The notes: generated from the sequence alone by a model not told the origin. A stretch of DNA of 64,000 bases from Saccharibacillus kuerlensis DSM 22868 (GCF_000378145.1 NZ_KB899278.1:310001-374000), one strand, 5' to 3'; positions 25,272 to 34,855 are shown, counted from the stretch's first letter. Program-made: numbers and translations.

Positions 25272-27071
25272 TTAAGATTGAGTCGGTAATCGGTAAACCG
25301 CCGATTGGTAGGGCAGCAGATGAAGCCTGCACCCTTTTTCAGTTAACCGAAAAGGCCGATCATCCAGCAAATCGCTCCTTTCGCCCACCCAACTGCCGAG
25401 CAGCAGTTCTTCGGTTTTGGCCAGATAAGCCCACTCGGCATTGATATTACATTCGCGCGCCTGCTCAGAAAAGTTGACCAGCACCAGCCAGCGTTCATCT
25501 TCCGTCTCACGAATATAGGCGAACATCCATTCATCTTCCAGCGGCACCATGATCAGGTCGCCCCGAGTCGGCACAGGAGACTGTTTGCGCAGTTCAATCA
25601 GTCGGCGATAGTGGTTGAATACCGATAAAGGATCGTTCTGTTCATCTTCCGCATTTGCTTCACGGCCTTCGGGATTCAGTGGAATCCACGGTGTACCGGT
25701 AGTGAAGCCGGCCTGCTCTCCGCGCGTCCAGTGCATTGGCGAACGCGCACCGTCACGGCTGCGGGCATGCAGACTTGCCAATACGTCATCATGCGATTCA
25801 CCTTTGCCTGTGAGCCGCTTGTACGCAGCCACCGTAGCTTTGTCCCGATAATCGTTGGGCGAGCGGTAATTGGCATTAGGCATGCCCAATTCTTCTCCCT
25901 GATACACAAGCGGTGTACCCGGCAGCGTGTGCAGGAATGTCCCGATCGCTTTTGCCGCCGCTTCGTTCAATCCTTTTGAATTCCCTTTCTGTCGGTCCAA
26001 GCGTTGGCCAAACAATGTCCCTACCATACGCGGATGATCATGTGTGTTCAAATACAAAGCATAGCTGCCGCGCCCGAATACTTCTTTGTGCCAACGAACG
26101 ATACTTTCCTTGAGCATTGCAGGCGTCCAATCAGGATCAATTTTCCACGGATCTCCGAAATCCTTGCCTAATCGGATCAGCTCCATCTGAAGCACCATAT
26201 CCATCTCTTTTCGCTCAGGCGCTGTGTAACGGACAACTTCTTCCATCGTAACCGTCGGAGCTTCACCCAACGTCAGCGTACCGGGGTAGCGGCCGAACGT
26301 CTCATCGTGGAGCTCTCGCAGCAGTTCATGAATTCGAGGACCGTTTTTATAAAACTGCTGACCTCTCGGATGCCGGGCATCTTCGGGAGCATTCGGAAAG
26401 GCCGGGTCTTTCGAAATCATGTTGATCGCATCCAGGCGAAATCCATCCACTCCCTTGTCCAACCAAAAAGTGATCATCCGGTAGATATCCCTGCGCATCG
26501 CTTCACTTTCCCAATTCAGATCCGGCTGCTTCTTATCGAAAATATGCAGATAATATTCGCCTGTCCTCTCGTCGAATTCCCATGCCAATTCTTCCGAAAA
26601 AGAACGCCAGTTATTCGGAGGACCCCCGTCTTCCCCTGCAGGTCTCCAAATATAATAATCGCGGTAAGGATTGTCCTTCGACAACCTGGACTGCTCAAAC
26701 CACTCGTGTTCGTCCGACGTATGATTGATCACAAGATCCATAATCAGTTTGATACCGCGCTCGTGCAGCTTGGCGATCAATTCCTCCATCTGTTCCATCG
26801 TCCCGTAGGCTTCGTGGATCTTATAATAGTCGCGAATATCATAGCCATTATCTTCCATTGGGGAGTCACACACCGGACCGATCCATACTGCGCTTACACC
26901 AAGCTCCGCCAGATAATCGACTTTTTCCAGCATTCCGCCAATGTCGCCCCAACCATCACCATCGCTGTCTTTGAAGCTCGGCGGGTACAGCTGGTACAAC
27001 ACGCCTTCTTTCCAATAAGCCTCTTCCTGATCTCGTTCAACTTCTCCTGCTATTTCCCGCTCTGCTTCCAT
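25272..27071 (-). CDS. GH13 alpha-glucosidase (subfamily 31 type)
   Basis: Intracellular alpha-glucosidase of 599 residues without a signal peptide. Catalytic residues: nucleophile Asp214 (GFRLDAINMI), acid Glu270 (TLGEAP), Asp345 (NTHDHPRMV); also DLVINHTSDEHEWF and the QPDLNW motif (182-187). The residue after the nucleophile is Ala, which in this family goes with alpha-1,4 (maltase) preference, while Val goes with isomaltase activity. ATG 27071 has GAGGAGG-type spacing upstream; an in-frame Met at 27086 overlaps that site. Downstream of the pullulanase gene, on the same strand but after a terminator. Confidence 0.92.
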   Translation of the reverse strand: MEAEREIAGEVERDQEEAYWKEGVLYQLYPPSFKDSDGDGWGDIGGMLEKVDYLAELGVSAVWIGPVCDSPMEDNGYDIRDYYKIHEAYGTMEQMEELIAKLHERGIKLIMDLVINHTSDEHEWFEQSRLSKDNPYRDYYIWRPAGEDGGPPNNWRSFSEELAWEFDERTGEYYLHIFDKKQPDLNWESEAMRRDIYRMITFWLDKGVDGFRLDAINMISKDPAFPNAPEDARHPRGQQFYKNGPRIHELLRELHDETFGRYPGTLTLGEAPTVTMEEVVRYTAPERKEMDMVLQMELIRLGKDFGDPWKIDPDWTPAMLKESIVRWHKEVFGRGSYALYLNTHDHPRMVGTLFGQRLDRQKGNSKGLNEAAAKAIGTFLHTLPGTPLVYQGEELGMPNANYRSPNDYRDKATVAAYKRLTGKGESHDDVLASLHARSRDGARSPMHWTRGEQAGFTTGTPWIPLNPEGREANAEDEQNDPLSVFNHYRRLIELRKQSPVPTRGDLIMVPLEDEWMFAYIRETEDERWLVLVNFSEQARECNINAEWAYLAKTEELLLGSWVGERSDLLDDRPFRLTEKGCRLHLLPYQSAVYRLPTQS

Positions 27072-27203
27072 CGTTCTCCTCCTCATTTTTTGGCCCGTTC
27101 ACTTCCTCCGCCTGCGCGGCTCCTCCGTCCTTCTTTGTAGGGGATAACCGGAAATGGAGCAGGTTAAACAAACGATACCGACCAGAATGAAGAACATCCC
27201 GAC

Positions 27204-27238
27204 AAAAAGAACCCGAGAAATATTCCCGAGTTCTTTTT
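27204..27238 (-). terminator. intrinsic terminator after the pullulanase gene
   Basis: AAAAAGAAC and GTTCTTTTT arms extended by G-U and G-C pairs. Lies 64 bases past the pullulanase stop and ahead of the alpha-glucosidase gene, so the two are probably separate transcripts. Confidence 0.75.
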
Positions 27239-27301
27239 GTACTACCGTTTGGTCTGCCGAAAGCATAGAGCTTCTATTCGAATCTCTAACATCTCCAAAC
27301 C

Positions 27302-30300
27302 TTAGATACCGGCCCCGCGGTCACTTCCGTTTTTCGGTGCCTGCGTCCCATCATATTCGTCCGAAGAATCGCTGTCGGAAATTTCTTCCTGATTCACAGC
27401 ATTTGTGTCCGAGTCCGCAAACTCATTCGTTTCCGCTGCAGCTGCTGCATCTTCAAGCGTATCGACATCATTTACACTTTCTTCATTTACGCTTTCTTCA
27501 TCTACTACGCTTTCTTCATTTCCGCTCTTTTCGCCTTCGTCTGAAAGATCACCGTTTAAGGCCTCCGCTTCCTTCCTCTCTGCCGCTTCCTGCTCCAGGC
27601 GGGCAAATCTTTCCTGTTCGGTTGGAATGTCGGACTCCTCCAGCGCTTCGGCAGATACGCGGTATTCGCCGCTGCGAATCCGAATACGAACCCAATCTCC
27701 GGTAATCGCACCGAGATCGATGTAACGGTCGGCCGCGATGTCTTTCTTTTCCCATTCTTCGTGACGGACAATAAAGCCCAAGCTCGTCACATCCGGAGCT
27801 ACTTCCAGCAGAGCAGCTGCAACGCCGTCTTGATTGTCGATGAAATCGACGCGACGGCTGCCGAACGAAGCACCCCACATCCATAGATTCCAGCCCGAAT
27901 AATCGCGGTCCTCACGCTCGTATTCCATAATCAATCTGCGCGGCGTATATTCGCTTACTTCCAGCGCTAACTGTGCCTGTACCCCATCCCCGAATACGGA
28001 AATAACGGCACGTCCCGGCCGAATGCCCGTCACTCGGCCGGCCTGGTTGACCGTCGCGATGCTGACATCGCTCGAACGCCATTCCAAGCGGGAAGCGGAC
28101 ATCGGGTTACCGAACGGGTCTTTCGGTTCGGCAAGCAGTTTCAAGCCGCGGCCGACATAGAGGCGTCGTGCCCCTTCTTCCATCGAAATCACGATCTGAT
28201 GCACAGTTCGGCGTTCGATTAAAATTGCCGTGCTGCTTCGCATATCGCCGCATACAGCCGTAATCAACGCGCGGCCCATGCCGATCGTCCATGCGGAACC
28301 GTCGCGCCGAATGATCATTTTTTCCGGGTCCGAAGAATGATAGGATACTTCGGCTTCCGGCATCCGTCTGCCCCGCTGATCGCGCACAGTCGCATGCAGG
28401 AACAGCTTTTCGCCCGGCTGGACAACCCCCGGCATGTTTTCCCATTCGAGCAGCGAAGGCTCAGGGATGTAATCATCCTCTTCGTCATACAGCACCATGC
28501 TTGATAAAGCCGGTACCCGTACAAAATCTGCCGTTTCTCCAAGCACTTTCGTACCTGCGCGGCGACCATCTACTACAATCTTCCACGGCCGCCCGCGTGC
28601 AGGCAGCTCGATCGTCTGCTCGGATTCTGTGGCATTGTGAACAACGGCAATTGTTCGCCACAGATCACCGCCGGCATGGTCGTTCAGTGTAAATCCGATC
28701 ACGCCGCCATGCATACGGAATACGTCCATATGTTTTTCGATATCGCCGCGCGTCTTCAGCCGGAATGCCCGGTGAGAGCGTCTCAACTCGATTAAGCCTT
28801 GGATATATTCGCTGACAACGTGGAAGCGGTCCTTATTTTTCCAACGAATGGCATTGACTGCATCGGGGCTGCGATAGCTGTTATGGTCGCCAAATTTGCT
28901 GCGAAGCATCTCATCTCCGGCGCTGATAAACGGTACACCCTGTGCAGTCAATACCAAGCCATAGGCGAGCAGCTGTCTTTTGACCAAATCATGTTCCAAT
29001 GGATCCTCGCCTACAATACGGTACGGGTCGCAGGCCTTCACCGCTTCCGCAGCGGAAATGCCCGACGCCGGCTTGCCATTGTCAAACTCGATTAGTCCTG
29101 CGGCCTCCCATTGTCCACGGGATTTGACCAGCTTGTCCCATAGAATGAGATTGTCATGCGCTGTTACGTAATTGATGCTCTCTGCGGGCTCTGCAGCGAA
29201 GTCGTGGACCGAACCCCGTATTCCTTGGGCGATCTCACCTTCCTTGCCCGGCGCACCGCTGACGAAGCCGGTACCCCAACCGTCGCCGTCTCCTTTGAGC
29301 GCATTGCGGAAATTGTCGTTGAATACGGCAAATCCTCCGCCCTGCTGGGCTCCTTTGAGTGTCAGTTCGCGCAGCGGCGAATCAAGTGCTGTCCACGGTT
29401 CCCCGTAGATAAGGATCGTTGGGTCGACCTTTTCATGCAGTACGGAAGCGATTGTTCGCATCGTCGTCGTATCGATCAATCCCATCAGATCGAAGCGGAA
29501 GCCGTCAATATGATATTCTTCTGCCCAATACAGCAGCGAATCGAGAATGTATTTGCGCACCATCGGCCGCTCTGTCGCCAGTTCATTGCCTACACCGGAG
29601 CCATTGCTAAGCTGTCCATACTTGTTGAAACGGTAAAAGTATCCCGGTACAACCGGATCAAAAGGCCCGTCTGACACCGAAAAAGTATGATTGAACACGA
29701 CGTCCACCACAACTCGAATTCCACGGGCATGCAGCGCCTGAACTAACTTTTTAAGTTCACGGATGCGTGCCTCGGGATTATGCGGGTCGGACGAGTAGGA
29801 ACCTTCCGGGATATTATAGTTTTGAGGATCATAACCCCAGTTGTACGTTTCCGGCGTAACGTCGCATTCGTTAACGGTACAGAAATCATAAACCGGCAGC
29901 AGATGCACATGCGTGACGCCAAGCTCTTCCAGATGGTCAATGCCGACCGTACGTCCTTCTTTCGTTCGAATACCGCTCTCGGTAAAAGCCAGATACTGTC
30001 CCGAATGATTCATTTTCGCATCTTCCGAGGACGAAAAATCGCGCACGTGCAGTTCGTAGATCACCGAGTCGACTGCATGGCGCAGCGGCGGACGGATATC
30101 ATTTTCCCAACCCTGTGGATCGGTGCGCTTCATATTTACAATTGCGTCGCGCTGCCCGTTGGCCGAACCCGCTCTTGCATAAGGATCGACTACATAATTG
30201 CTGTTCTCATGCTCACCGATCTTGTAAGTAATGTGATACATATAGTAGTAACCTTCAAGATCTCCGGGTACAACGATACTCCATACCCCGTACTCGTCTT

Positions 30301-30523
30301 CTTCCATCAGCAGCTCACGACCGCCGCGGTGATTGGTTACTCGGCCGTGCTCGTCGTATTCCCCGGCATCTTCATAGATTGCTACCCGCACCTTTTCGGC
30401 GCCGGGTACCCACACTTTGAACGTACAATACTGCGGGGAAAACGTTAGTCCAAGATCCCCGTAAGGATAAGCTTCGAAATCAGGACAATCCAATGTATCG
30501 TTAAAGCTCAGCGTATCGGCCAT
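27302..30523 (-). CDS. type I pullulanase with C-terminal Ig-like, CBM41-like and acidic regions
   Basis: 1073 residues; debranches alpha-1,6 links in pullulan, glycogen or amylopectin. CBM48 about 30-130; catalytic GH13 domain about 150-600 with the pullulanase motif YNWGYDP (227-233), Asp345 (GFRFDLMGL), Glu375 (LIYGEPW) and Asp457 (TAHDNL). C-terminal: an Ig-like domain (690-770), a BIG_2 domain (773-857), a CBM41-like module (862-958, DYSGWNLWMWG) and a Glu/Ser/Asp-rich tail (965-1073). No signal peptide or anchor. Usual bacterial pullulanases are 700 residues, or secreted with CBM41 at the N-terminus, so this order is odd. GGGGTGA precedes ATG 30523. Confidence 0.93.
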   Translation of the reverse strand: MADTLSFNDTLDCPDFEAYPYGDLGLTFSPQYCTFKVWVPGAEKVRVAIYEDAGEYDEHGRVTNHRGGRELLMEEDEYGVWSIVVPGDLEGYYYMYHITYKIGEHENSNYVVDPYARAGSANGQRDAIVNMKRTDPQGWENDIRPPLRHAVDSVIYELHVRDFSSSEDAKMNHSGQYLAFTESGIRTKEGRTVGIDHLEELGVTHVHLLPVYDFCTVNECDVTPETYNWGYDPQNYNIPEGSYSSDPHNPEARIRELKKLVQALHARGIRVVVDVVFNHTFSVSDGPFDPVVPGYFYRFNKYGQLSNGSGVGNELATERPMVRKYILDSLLYWAEEYHIDGFRFDLMGLIDTTTMRTIASVLHEKVDPTILIYGEPWTALDSPLRELTLKGAQQGGGFAVFNDNFRNALKGDGDGWGTGFVSGAPGKEGEIAQGIRGSVHDFAAEPAESINYVTAHDNLILWDKLVKSRGQWEAAGLIEFDNGKPASGISAAEAVKACDPYRIVGEDPLEHDLVKRQLLAYGLVLTAQGVPFISAGDEMLRSKFGDHNSYRSPDAVNAIRWKNKDRFHVVSEYIQGLIELRRSHRAFRLKTRGDIEKHMDVFRMHGGVIGFTLNDHAGGDLWRTIAVVHNATESEQTIELPARGRPWKIVVDGRRAGTKVLGETADFVRVPALSSMVLYDEEDDYIPEPSLLEWENMPGVVQPGEKLFLHATVRDQRGRRMPEAEVSYHSSDPEKMIIRRDGSAWTIGMGRALITAVCGDMRSSTAILIERRTVHQIVISMEEGARRLYVGRGLKLLAEPKDPFGNPMSASRLEWRSSDVSIATVNQAGRVTGIRPGRAVISVFGDGVQAQLALEVSEYTPRRLIMEYEREDRDYSGWNLWMWGASFGSRRVDFIDNQDGVAAALLEVAPDVTSLGFIVRHEEWEKKDIAADRYIDLGAITGDWVRIRIRSGEYRVSAEALEESDIPTEQERFARLEQEAAERKEAEALNGDLSDEGEKSGNEESVVDEESVNEESVNDVDTLEDAAAAAETNEFADSDTNAVNQEEISDSDSSDEYDGTQAPKNGSDRGAGI

Positions 30524-30876
30524 ATCCGTTCACCCCTTGTTCGAGTTCTTCACTTTTCCTGTTTGCCTAACTCCCTATATATTGGACGCAAAAAGTGTTT
30601 CGGACGCACAATCTTTATACTTTATCATTGTAAAATCGAGTTATACGCTATTAAAAAACGAAGTGTCAACGACACTTCGTTTCTAATCATGGTCCGCCGG
30701 ACAAAGCCTATTCGCTGTATCCGCCGGAATCTAATAACAAAAGAAATCATATCCGTTGACTGTCAGATTTTGAATTCTATCGTATTTCAATTTCTATTTG
30801 TGTTTTGATTTTTATTGTATCTCAGTTTCTACGGTATCGTTTTTTCGTTTCTATTATGAATTTTTCACTTATAGAA
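30524..30876. other. AT-rich intergenic region with degenerate 17-bp repeats
   Basis: 353 bases without a gene. It contains the terminator at 30653-30682 and five degenerate units of about 17-22 bases (30766-30856) built on the theme TATYTYRATTTYTATTG. The pullulanase promoter should lie close to 30524-30600, but no convincing -35/-10 pair is visible. Confidence 0.55.
30653..30682. terminator. intrinsic terminator
   Basis: Perfect 9-bp stem CGAAGTGTC / GACACTTCG with loop AAC, flanked by six A and three T; functional mainly for the minus-strand acetyltransferase gene 195 bases away. Confidence 0.75.
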
Positions 30877-31422
30877 TTATTCAGCTACTCTCAAACCTAG
30901 AATGACCAAATCCCGCTCAATGCCGTCGAGTACTGCAACCCGAGGAAGATTGGCCCACGATTCGAATCCATATTTGCGCAGCAATCTCAAGCTTGGCTCG
31001 TTGTGTCCAAAAACAAAGCCAAGCAGTGTATGGACGCCGAGCGCCGGACTTTCGGCAATTGCTTTCTCCAACAGACGACTGCCTGCTCCTGTACCTCGCA
31101 GCGATTCGTCAACATAAATGCTGACTTCCGCCGTTGCATCGTAGGCTGGGCGGCCGTAAAACGACTGCAAACTGATCCAAGCCAGCACTCGTCCGTTTTG
31201 CCGCATGACCCAGAGCGGACGGCGTGAAGGTTCATGCTCCTCGAACCAAGCATGCCGACTTTCCACTGTAATCGGTTCAAGGTCCGCGGTAACCATGCGG
31301 CCCGCAATCGTTGAGTTGTATATATCCACAATCGCAGGCAGATCTTCGAATCTGGCCAGCTCGATTGCCGGCATTTCGTTGGATGTTATTTCGTTGGATG
31401 TCATTTCGTTTGGTGTTGTCAT
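30877..31422 (-). CDS. GNAT family N-acetyltransferase (phosphinothricin acetyltransferase-like)
   Basis: 181 residues from ATG 31422, which has GGGGGAT upstream; an earlier in-frame Met at 31458 lacks a site. GNAT fold with [25 protein letters not shown] (acetyl-CoA loop R-G-T-G-A-G) and a terminal [26 protein letters not shown], the layout of Pat/MnaT enzymes that acetylate phosphinothricin, methionine sulfone or related amino compounds. The N-terminus [18 protein letters not shown] is encoded by 15-base tandem repeats and is not part of the fold. Confidence 0.85.
   Translation of the reverse strand: MTTPNEMTSNEITSNEMPAIELARFEDLPAIVDIYNSTIAGRMVTADLEPITVESRHAWFEEHEPSRRPLWVMRQNGRVLAWISLQSFYGRPAYDATAEVSIYVDESLRGTGAGSRLLEKAIAESPALGVHTLLGFVFGHNEPSLRLLRKYGFESWANLPRVAVLDGIERDLVILGLRVAE
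31375..31418. repeat. 15-base tandem repeats in the acetyltransferase start
   Basis: Units TTCGTTGGATGTTAT and TTCGTTGGATGTCAT, then a diverged third (TTCGTTTGGTG). They encode repeated TSNE peptides ahead of the GNAT fold. Confidence 0.8.
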
Positions 31423-31483
31423 ATTTATATCCCCCATTATTGGATCGTTAAAATTCAAACTCGGAAACCGAAAGTGAGCCGTC

Positions 31484-32332
31484 TCAACTCAGGCCGACTT
31501 CTTTCTCGCTCCACTCCCACAGTTTGGCGGCCGTATCGTCGTCTTCGGCCTTTCGGTCTAGACGCTTCGGTCTGCTGCGGTAAAAATATTCTCGGGAAAC
31601 TCCCTCGACTTCCGGACTATCGGCAAGATAGACAGCCGTCGATGCCCCTTCTTCAGGTGTCTGAAACGATGGCAGCCTGCCCAGCGCACGATAGACGCCC
31701 TGACCGAAGCCGGTTCCCCGGTTCACGCCAAGCTGTGTCAATACCGCACCGGGATGCAGCGCATTGACCGCGATACCTGAATCGTAGACACGCAGCGCCA
31801 GCTCGCGTGCGAACAAAATATTCGCAAGCTTGGATTGACCGTACGACTTCACGACATTGTAGCTCTTGCGCATATGCGGATCATCGAAATGAATGCGTCC
31901 CGCTTTGTACGCGCCGGATGCAACTACAACGATCCGTCCCTTTTCGGAGTTTGCAATCAAATCCAGGAGCAGATTGGTCGCCAAAAAATGTCCCAGGTGA
32001 TTAACGCCGAGCGCTAATTCAAAACCATCTCTGGTCTCCTGCCGTTTGAGACTTACGACGCCCGCATTGTTAATCAGCACATCCAGAGCGGAAATCCGCC
32101 CGTGTACGTCTTCCGCGAAATGTCGAATCGAAGACAGATCAGCAAGGTCGCACAGCACCAGTTCAGCCGATCCCGGTCCGCCGGTCTCTTCCACTTTGCG
32201 CAGCGCTTCTTCGCCGCGTTCACGGCTCCGGCAGGCCATCAATACCCGGTATCCCCGCTTCACCAGTTCAGCCGAAGTCGCCAGTCCCATTCCTGAATTC
32301 GCGCCGGTTACAAGTGCCGTTTTTGCGGTCAA
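31484..32332 (-). CDS. SDR family oxidoreductase, retinol dehydrogenase-like
   Basis: 282 residues from TTG 32332, which has AAGGGAGAG just upstream and gives a normal N-terminus before TGANSGMG (9-16). A GTG at 32374 is an alternative with a weaker GGGGAT. NNAG (88-91), Ser139, Tyr164 and Lys168 (YGQSK) are present. [12 protein letters not shown] after strand 2 indicates NADP. The sequence [17 protein letters not shown] is typical of the WW-oxidoreductase/retinol dehydrogenase-like group. The substrate is unknown. The acetyltransferase gene follows 61 bases downstream, possibly co-transcribed. Confidence 0.87.
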   Translation of the reverse strand: MTAKTALVTGANSGMGLATSAELVKRGYRVLMACRSRERGEEALRKVEETGGPGSAELVLCDLADLSSIRHFAEDVHGRISALDVLINNAGVVSLKRQETRDGFELALGVNHLGHFLATNLLLDLIANSEKGRIVVVASGAYKAGRIHFDDPHMRKSYNVVKSYGQSKLANILFARELALRVYDSGIAVNALHPGAVLTQLGVNRGTGFGQGVYRALGRLPSFQTPEEGASTAVYLADSPEVEGVSREYFYRSRPKRLDRKAEDDDTAAKLWEWSEKEVGLS

Positions 32333-32432
32333 TTTGCTCTCTCCCTTCGCATCGTTCAGACTGTCATGCAGCACGCCAACTTATCCCCAATCATAAACCA
32401 GCTTCCTGCCCTCTGACAATCAAATATATGAC

Positions 32433-32462
32433 AAAAAACCCGTGCTTCATGCACGAGCTTTT
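32433..32462 (-). terminator. intrinsic terminator after gcvH
   Basis: Minus-strand stem CTCGTGC / GCACGGG (one U-G pair) with loop ATGAA, followed by six T. Confidence 0.75.
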
Positions 32463-32505
32463 ATGTCAAAACTTACCGCTTCCATTTAAAAATTCGTGGA
32501 AACCT

Positions 32506-32895
32506 CTATTCCTGCTCTGCTTGGTACTGCTCCGGCGTCATCAGGCCGGCCAGCAGCTCTTCCGCTTCGCCATTCGGTTGAATTTCTATCATCCATCCGT
32601 CGCCGTACGGTGCACTGTTCACAAGCTCAGGTTCGCCTTCGAGCGCTCCGTTAACGGCCGTGATCGTGCCGCCGACCGGACAGAACAGATCCGAGACCGT
32701 TTTGACCGATTCGATGGAACCGATGCTGCCCTCCGCTTCTACCGACGCGCCTTCTTCCGGCAGTTCGACAAATACAATATCGCCAAGCTGATGCTGGGCA
32801 AAATCGGTAATGCCGAGACGTAGGTTGCCGTTCTCAAGCTTTTCCACCCATTCATGATCCTTGGTATAGTACAGGCCCGCTTTCACTTCGCTCAT
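32506..32895 (-). CDS. gcvH: glycine cleavage system H protein
   Basis: 129 residues. Carries the lipoyl arm that shuttles the aminomethyl group between the P, T and L proteins. The lipoylation lysine is Lys65 in GSIGSIESVKTVSDL. Ends with the usual C-terminal helix. GGAG precedes ATG 32895. Transcribed away from gcvT-gcvPA-gcvPB, so it lies outside the glycine riboswitch. A TTGACA-N17-TAAGCT promoter is visible upstream. Confidence 0.96.
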   Translation of the reverse strand: MSEVKAGLYYTKDHEWVEKLENGNLRLGITDFAQHQLGDIVFVELPEEGASVEAEGSIGSIESVKTVSDLFCPVGGTITAVNGALEGEPELVNSAPYGDGWMIEIQPNGEAEELLAGLMTPEQYQAEQE

Positions 32896-32978
32896 TGTCA
32901 GTTTCGCTCCATTTCACTATATTGCCGAACATTCGGCTGTATCAAACTTTTTCATGTTCGGGATTTTTCTGCGCTTTT

Positions 32979-33007
32979 AGCTTAATTCAGCCTTTTTCAC
33001 ATGTCAA
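32979..33007 (-). promoter_or_regulatory. gcvH promoter candidate
   Basis: TTGACA (33007-33002), 17-base spacer, TAAGCT (32984-32979). Strong -35 and weak -10. Confidence 0.45.
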
Positions 33008-33046
33008 TGTTCCTCACAATATTTTTTCACGAAACTTAATCTTTTG

Positions 33047-33076
33047 TTGACAACATGCATGCGCATCCCTTAATAA
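33047..33076 (+). promoter_or_regulatory. promoter of the gcvT operon leader
   Basis: TTGACA (33047-33052) and TAATAA (33071-33076), 18-base spacer; transcription would start about 70 bases before the riboswitch. Confidence 0.6.
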
Positions 33077-33149
33077 TTAGGATAAAGCATTTGATCCACA
33101 TTTGGCAAAAAAACGAACGTTCGACAATACGTACATAGGCGAATGAAAG

Positions 33150-33475
33150 CATAGGGAGAGAGCATCGGAAGCGAGAGCTTTGCGGATGCCGCCGAAGGAG
33201 TAAGCCGAATGCGGCGCTGAAGAAGCGCTTGCGGTGAATCTCTCAGGCAAAAGGACCTTTGCCGGACGCCACTCTGGAGAGCATCCGCGCGATCAGGCAC
33301 ATGCCCGGTACGCAGGCGGATCACCCAAGGGGAAACCCGTCCGTCACCTTGACCGAGCTCGCTCAAGGTAAAAGGCGGGGTAACTCTCAGGTATCAAGGA
33401 CAGAGCCCTTTCGATCAAGCCCTTCTTTCCGATTGCGGAAAACGGGCCGATCTTTGGGGACCTGTCCTTTTTTGT
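33150..33475 (+). ncRNA. tandem glycine riboswitch with terminator
   Basis: Two glycine aptamers in series. The first (about 33150-33281) shows GGGAGAG, GCCGAAGGAGTAAG, CTCTCAGGCAAAAGGACC and ACTCTGGAGAG. The second (about 33283-33407) shows CACCCAAGGGGAAACC and ACTCTCAGGTATCAAGGACAG. The AAGGACAG of the second aptamer can instead pair with CTGTCCTTTTTT (33462-33472) to form a terminator, so glycine binding is predicted to switch gcvT-gcvPA-gcvPB on, as in Bacillus subtilis. Confidence 0.93.
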
Positions 33476-33584
33476 GCGATTGTTCCGATGGATTGCTGCG
33501 ATATTGCTGTGATGATATGGAAACTGCAAACAAAGACCAATTCGATTAGAAACCCAATTCGATTAATAAGGAGACCACCTAACG

Positions 33585-34751
33585 ATGACTTCTCTCAAGC
33601 GTACCCCGCTCTATCCGCTATATGCGGAAACCGGAGAACCCCGCTGTATCGACTTTGGCGGCTGGGAACTGCCTGTGCAGTTCTACGGCATTCAAAAAGA
33701 ACATGAAGCCGTGCGTGAACGTGCAGGATTGTTCGATGTTTCGCATATGGGCGAGTTTATGCTTGAAGGCCAAGACGCCTGCCCTTTTATCTCCCGTCTA
33801 ACAACCGGAGATATCGAATCGCTGGAAATCGGACAGGCCGTATACACATTTATGTGTTACGAAAACGGCGGCGTAGTGGACGATCTGATCGTTTATCGGA
33901 TTCAAGACAACAAATATATGCTGGTCGTCAATGCCGGGAATATCGACAAAGACGCGGAATGGATCAAGTCACACAAGCCTGAATCGGTTGAGTTCCGCGA
34001 CCTGTCCGAAGGAACCGCACTGATTGCACTGCAGGGTCCGGCTGCGCTGGAGATTCTCAAGAAAGTGTGTGACGAACCTGCGCTGAACACTCTCAAGCCG
34101 TTTCACTTTATCGAAACGGGTATATTTGAAGGCACGATGGCGTACATTTCTCGTACCGGCTATACCGGTGAGGATGGTTTTGAAATCTATGCCGCTGCCG
34201 AATTTGCACCGTCTATCTGGCGCAGCTTGATCACTGCAGGCGAACCGTTCGGCTTGCTGCCCTGCGGATTGGGCGCACGCGACACACTCCGCTTCGAAGC
34301 CAAGCTGCCGCTGTATGGGCAGGAACTGTCGGCAGACATTACACCGCTGGAAGCCGGTCTCGGCTACTTCGTGAAGCTTGGCAAAGGCGACTTTATCGGC
34401 CGCGAGGCGCTCGCCGCACAGAAAGAAGCCGGCGTGCCCCGCAAACTGGTCGGTCTGGAGATGATCGACCGCGGTATTGCGCGTTCGCATTATCCGGTAT
34501 TTGCCGGCGATCGTCAGATCGGCGAAGTCACAACAGGGACACAGTCCCCGACGCTCAAGCGCAACCTAGCGCTTGCGCTGATCGAAGCGGAGTTCGCACC
34601 GATCGGCACGCAGATTGAAGTCGAGATTCGCGGCAAGAGACTAAAAGCCGAAGTCGTCAAAGTTCCTTTTTACAAAAATACACCGGCGCATAAAGCCATG
34701 ATCGCAAATGCGAATGCCGGCTCCGCCGAATCCAAGGCTCCATCTAACTGA
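33585..34751 (+). CDS. gcvT: glycine cleavage system T protein (aminomethyltransferase)
   Basis: 388 residues, slightly longer than usual at the C-terminus. Transfers the methylene group from the H-protein arm to tetrahydrofolate, releasing ammonia. Family motifs are visible: GGWELPVQFYGIQKEHEAVRERAGLFDVSHMGE at the N-terminus, SRTGYTGEDGFEIY, LGARDTLRFEAKLPLYGQEL and TSGTQSPTLK-type GEVTTGTQSPTLKRNLALALI. AAGGAG lies before ATG 33585. First gene of the riboswitch-controlled operon. Confidence 0.96.
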   Translation: MTSLKRTPLYPLYAETGEPRCIDFGGWELPVQFYGIQKEHEAVRERAGLFDVSHMGEFMLEGQDACPFISRLTTGDIESLEIGQAVYTFMCYENGGVVDDLIVYRIQDNKYMLVVNAGNIDKDAEWIKSHKPESVEFRDLSEGTALIALQGPAALEILKKVCDEPALNTLKPFHFIETGIFEGTMAYISRTGYTGEDGFEIYAAAEFAPSIWRSLITAGEPFGLLPCGLGARDTLRFEAKLPLYGQELSADITPLEAGLGYFVKLGKGDFIGREALAAQKEAGVPRKLVGLEMIDRGIARSHYPVFAGDRQIGEVTTGTQSPTLKRNLALALIEAEFAPIGTQIEVEIRGKRLKAEVVKVPFYKNTPAHKAMIANANAGSAESKAPSN

Positions 34752-34855
34752 GACATAAGCCGGGCAAGCAGTTCCCATCGATCGAGCAAAATCAAGCAAG
34801 ACGAATTCACCAAACAATGAAGCAAGTCCAATCCGAAAAAGGGAGTGACCCCGCC

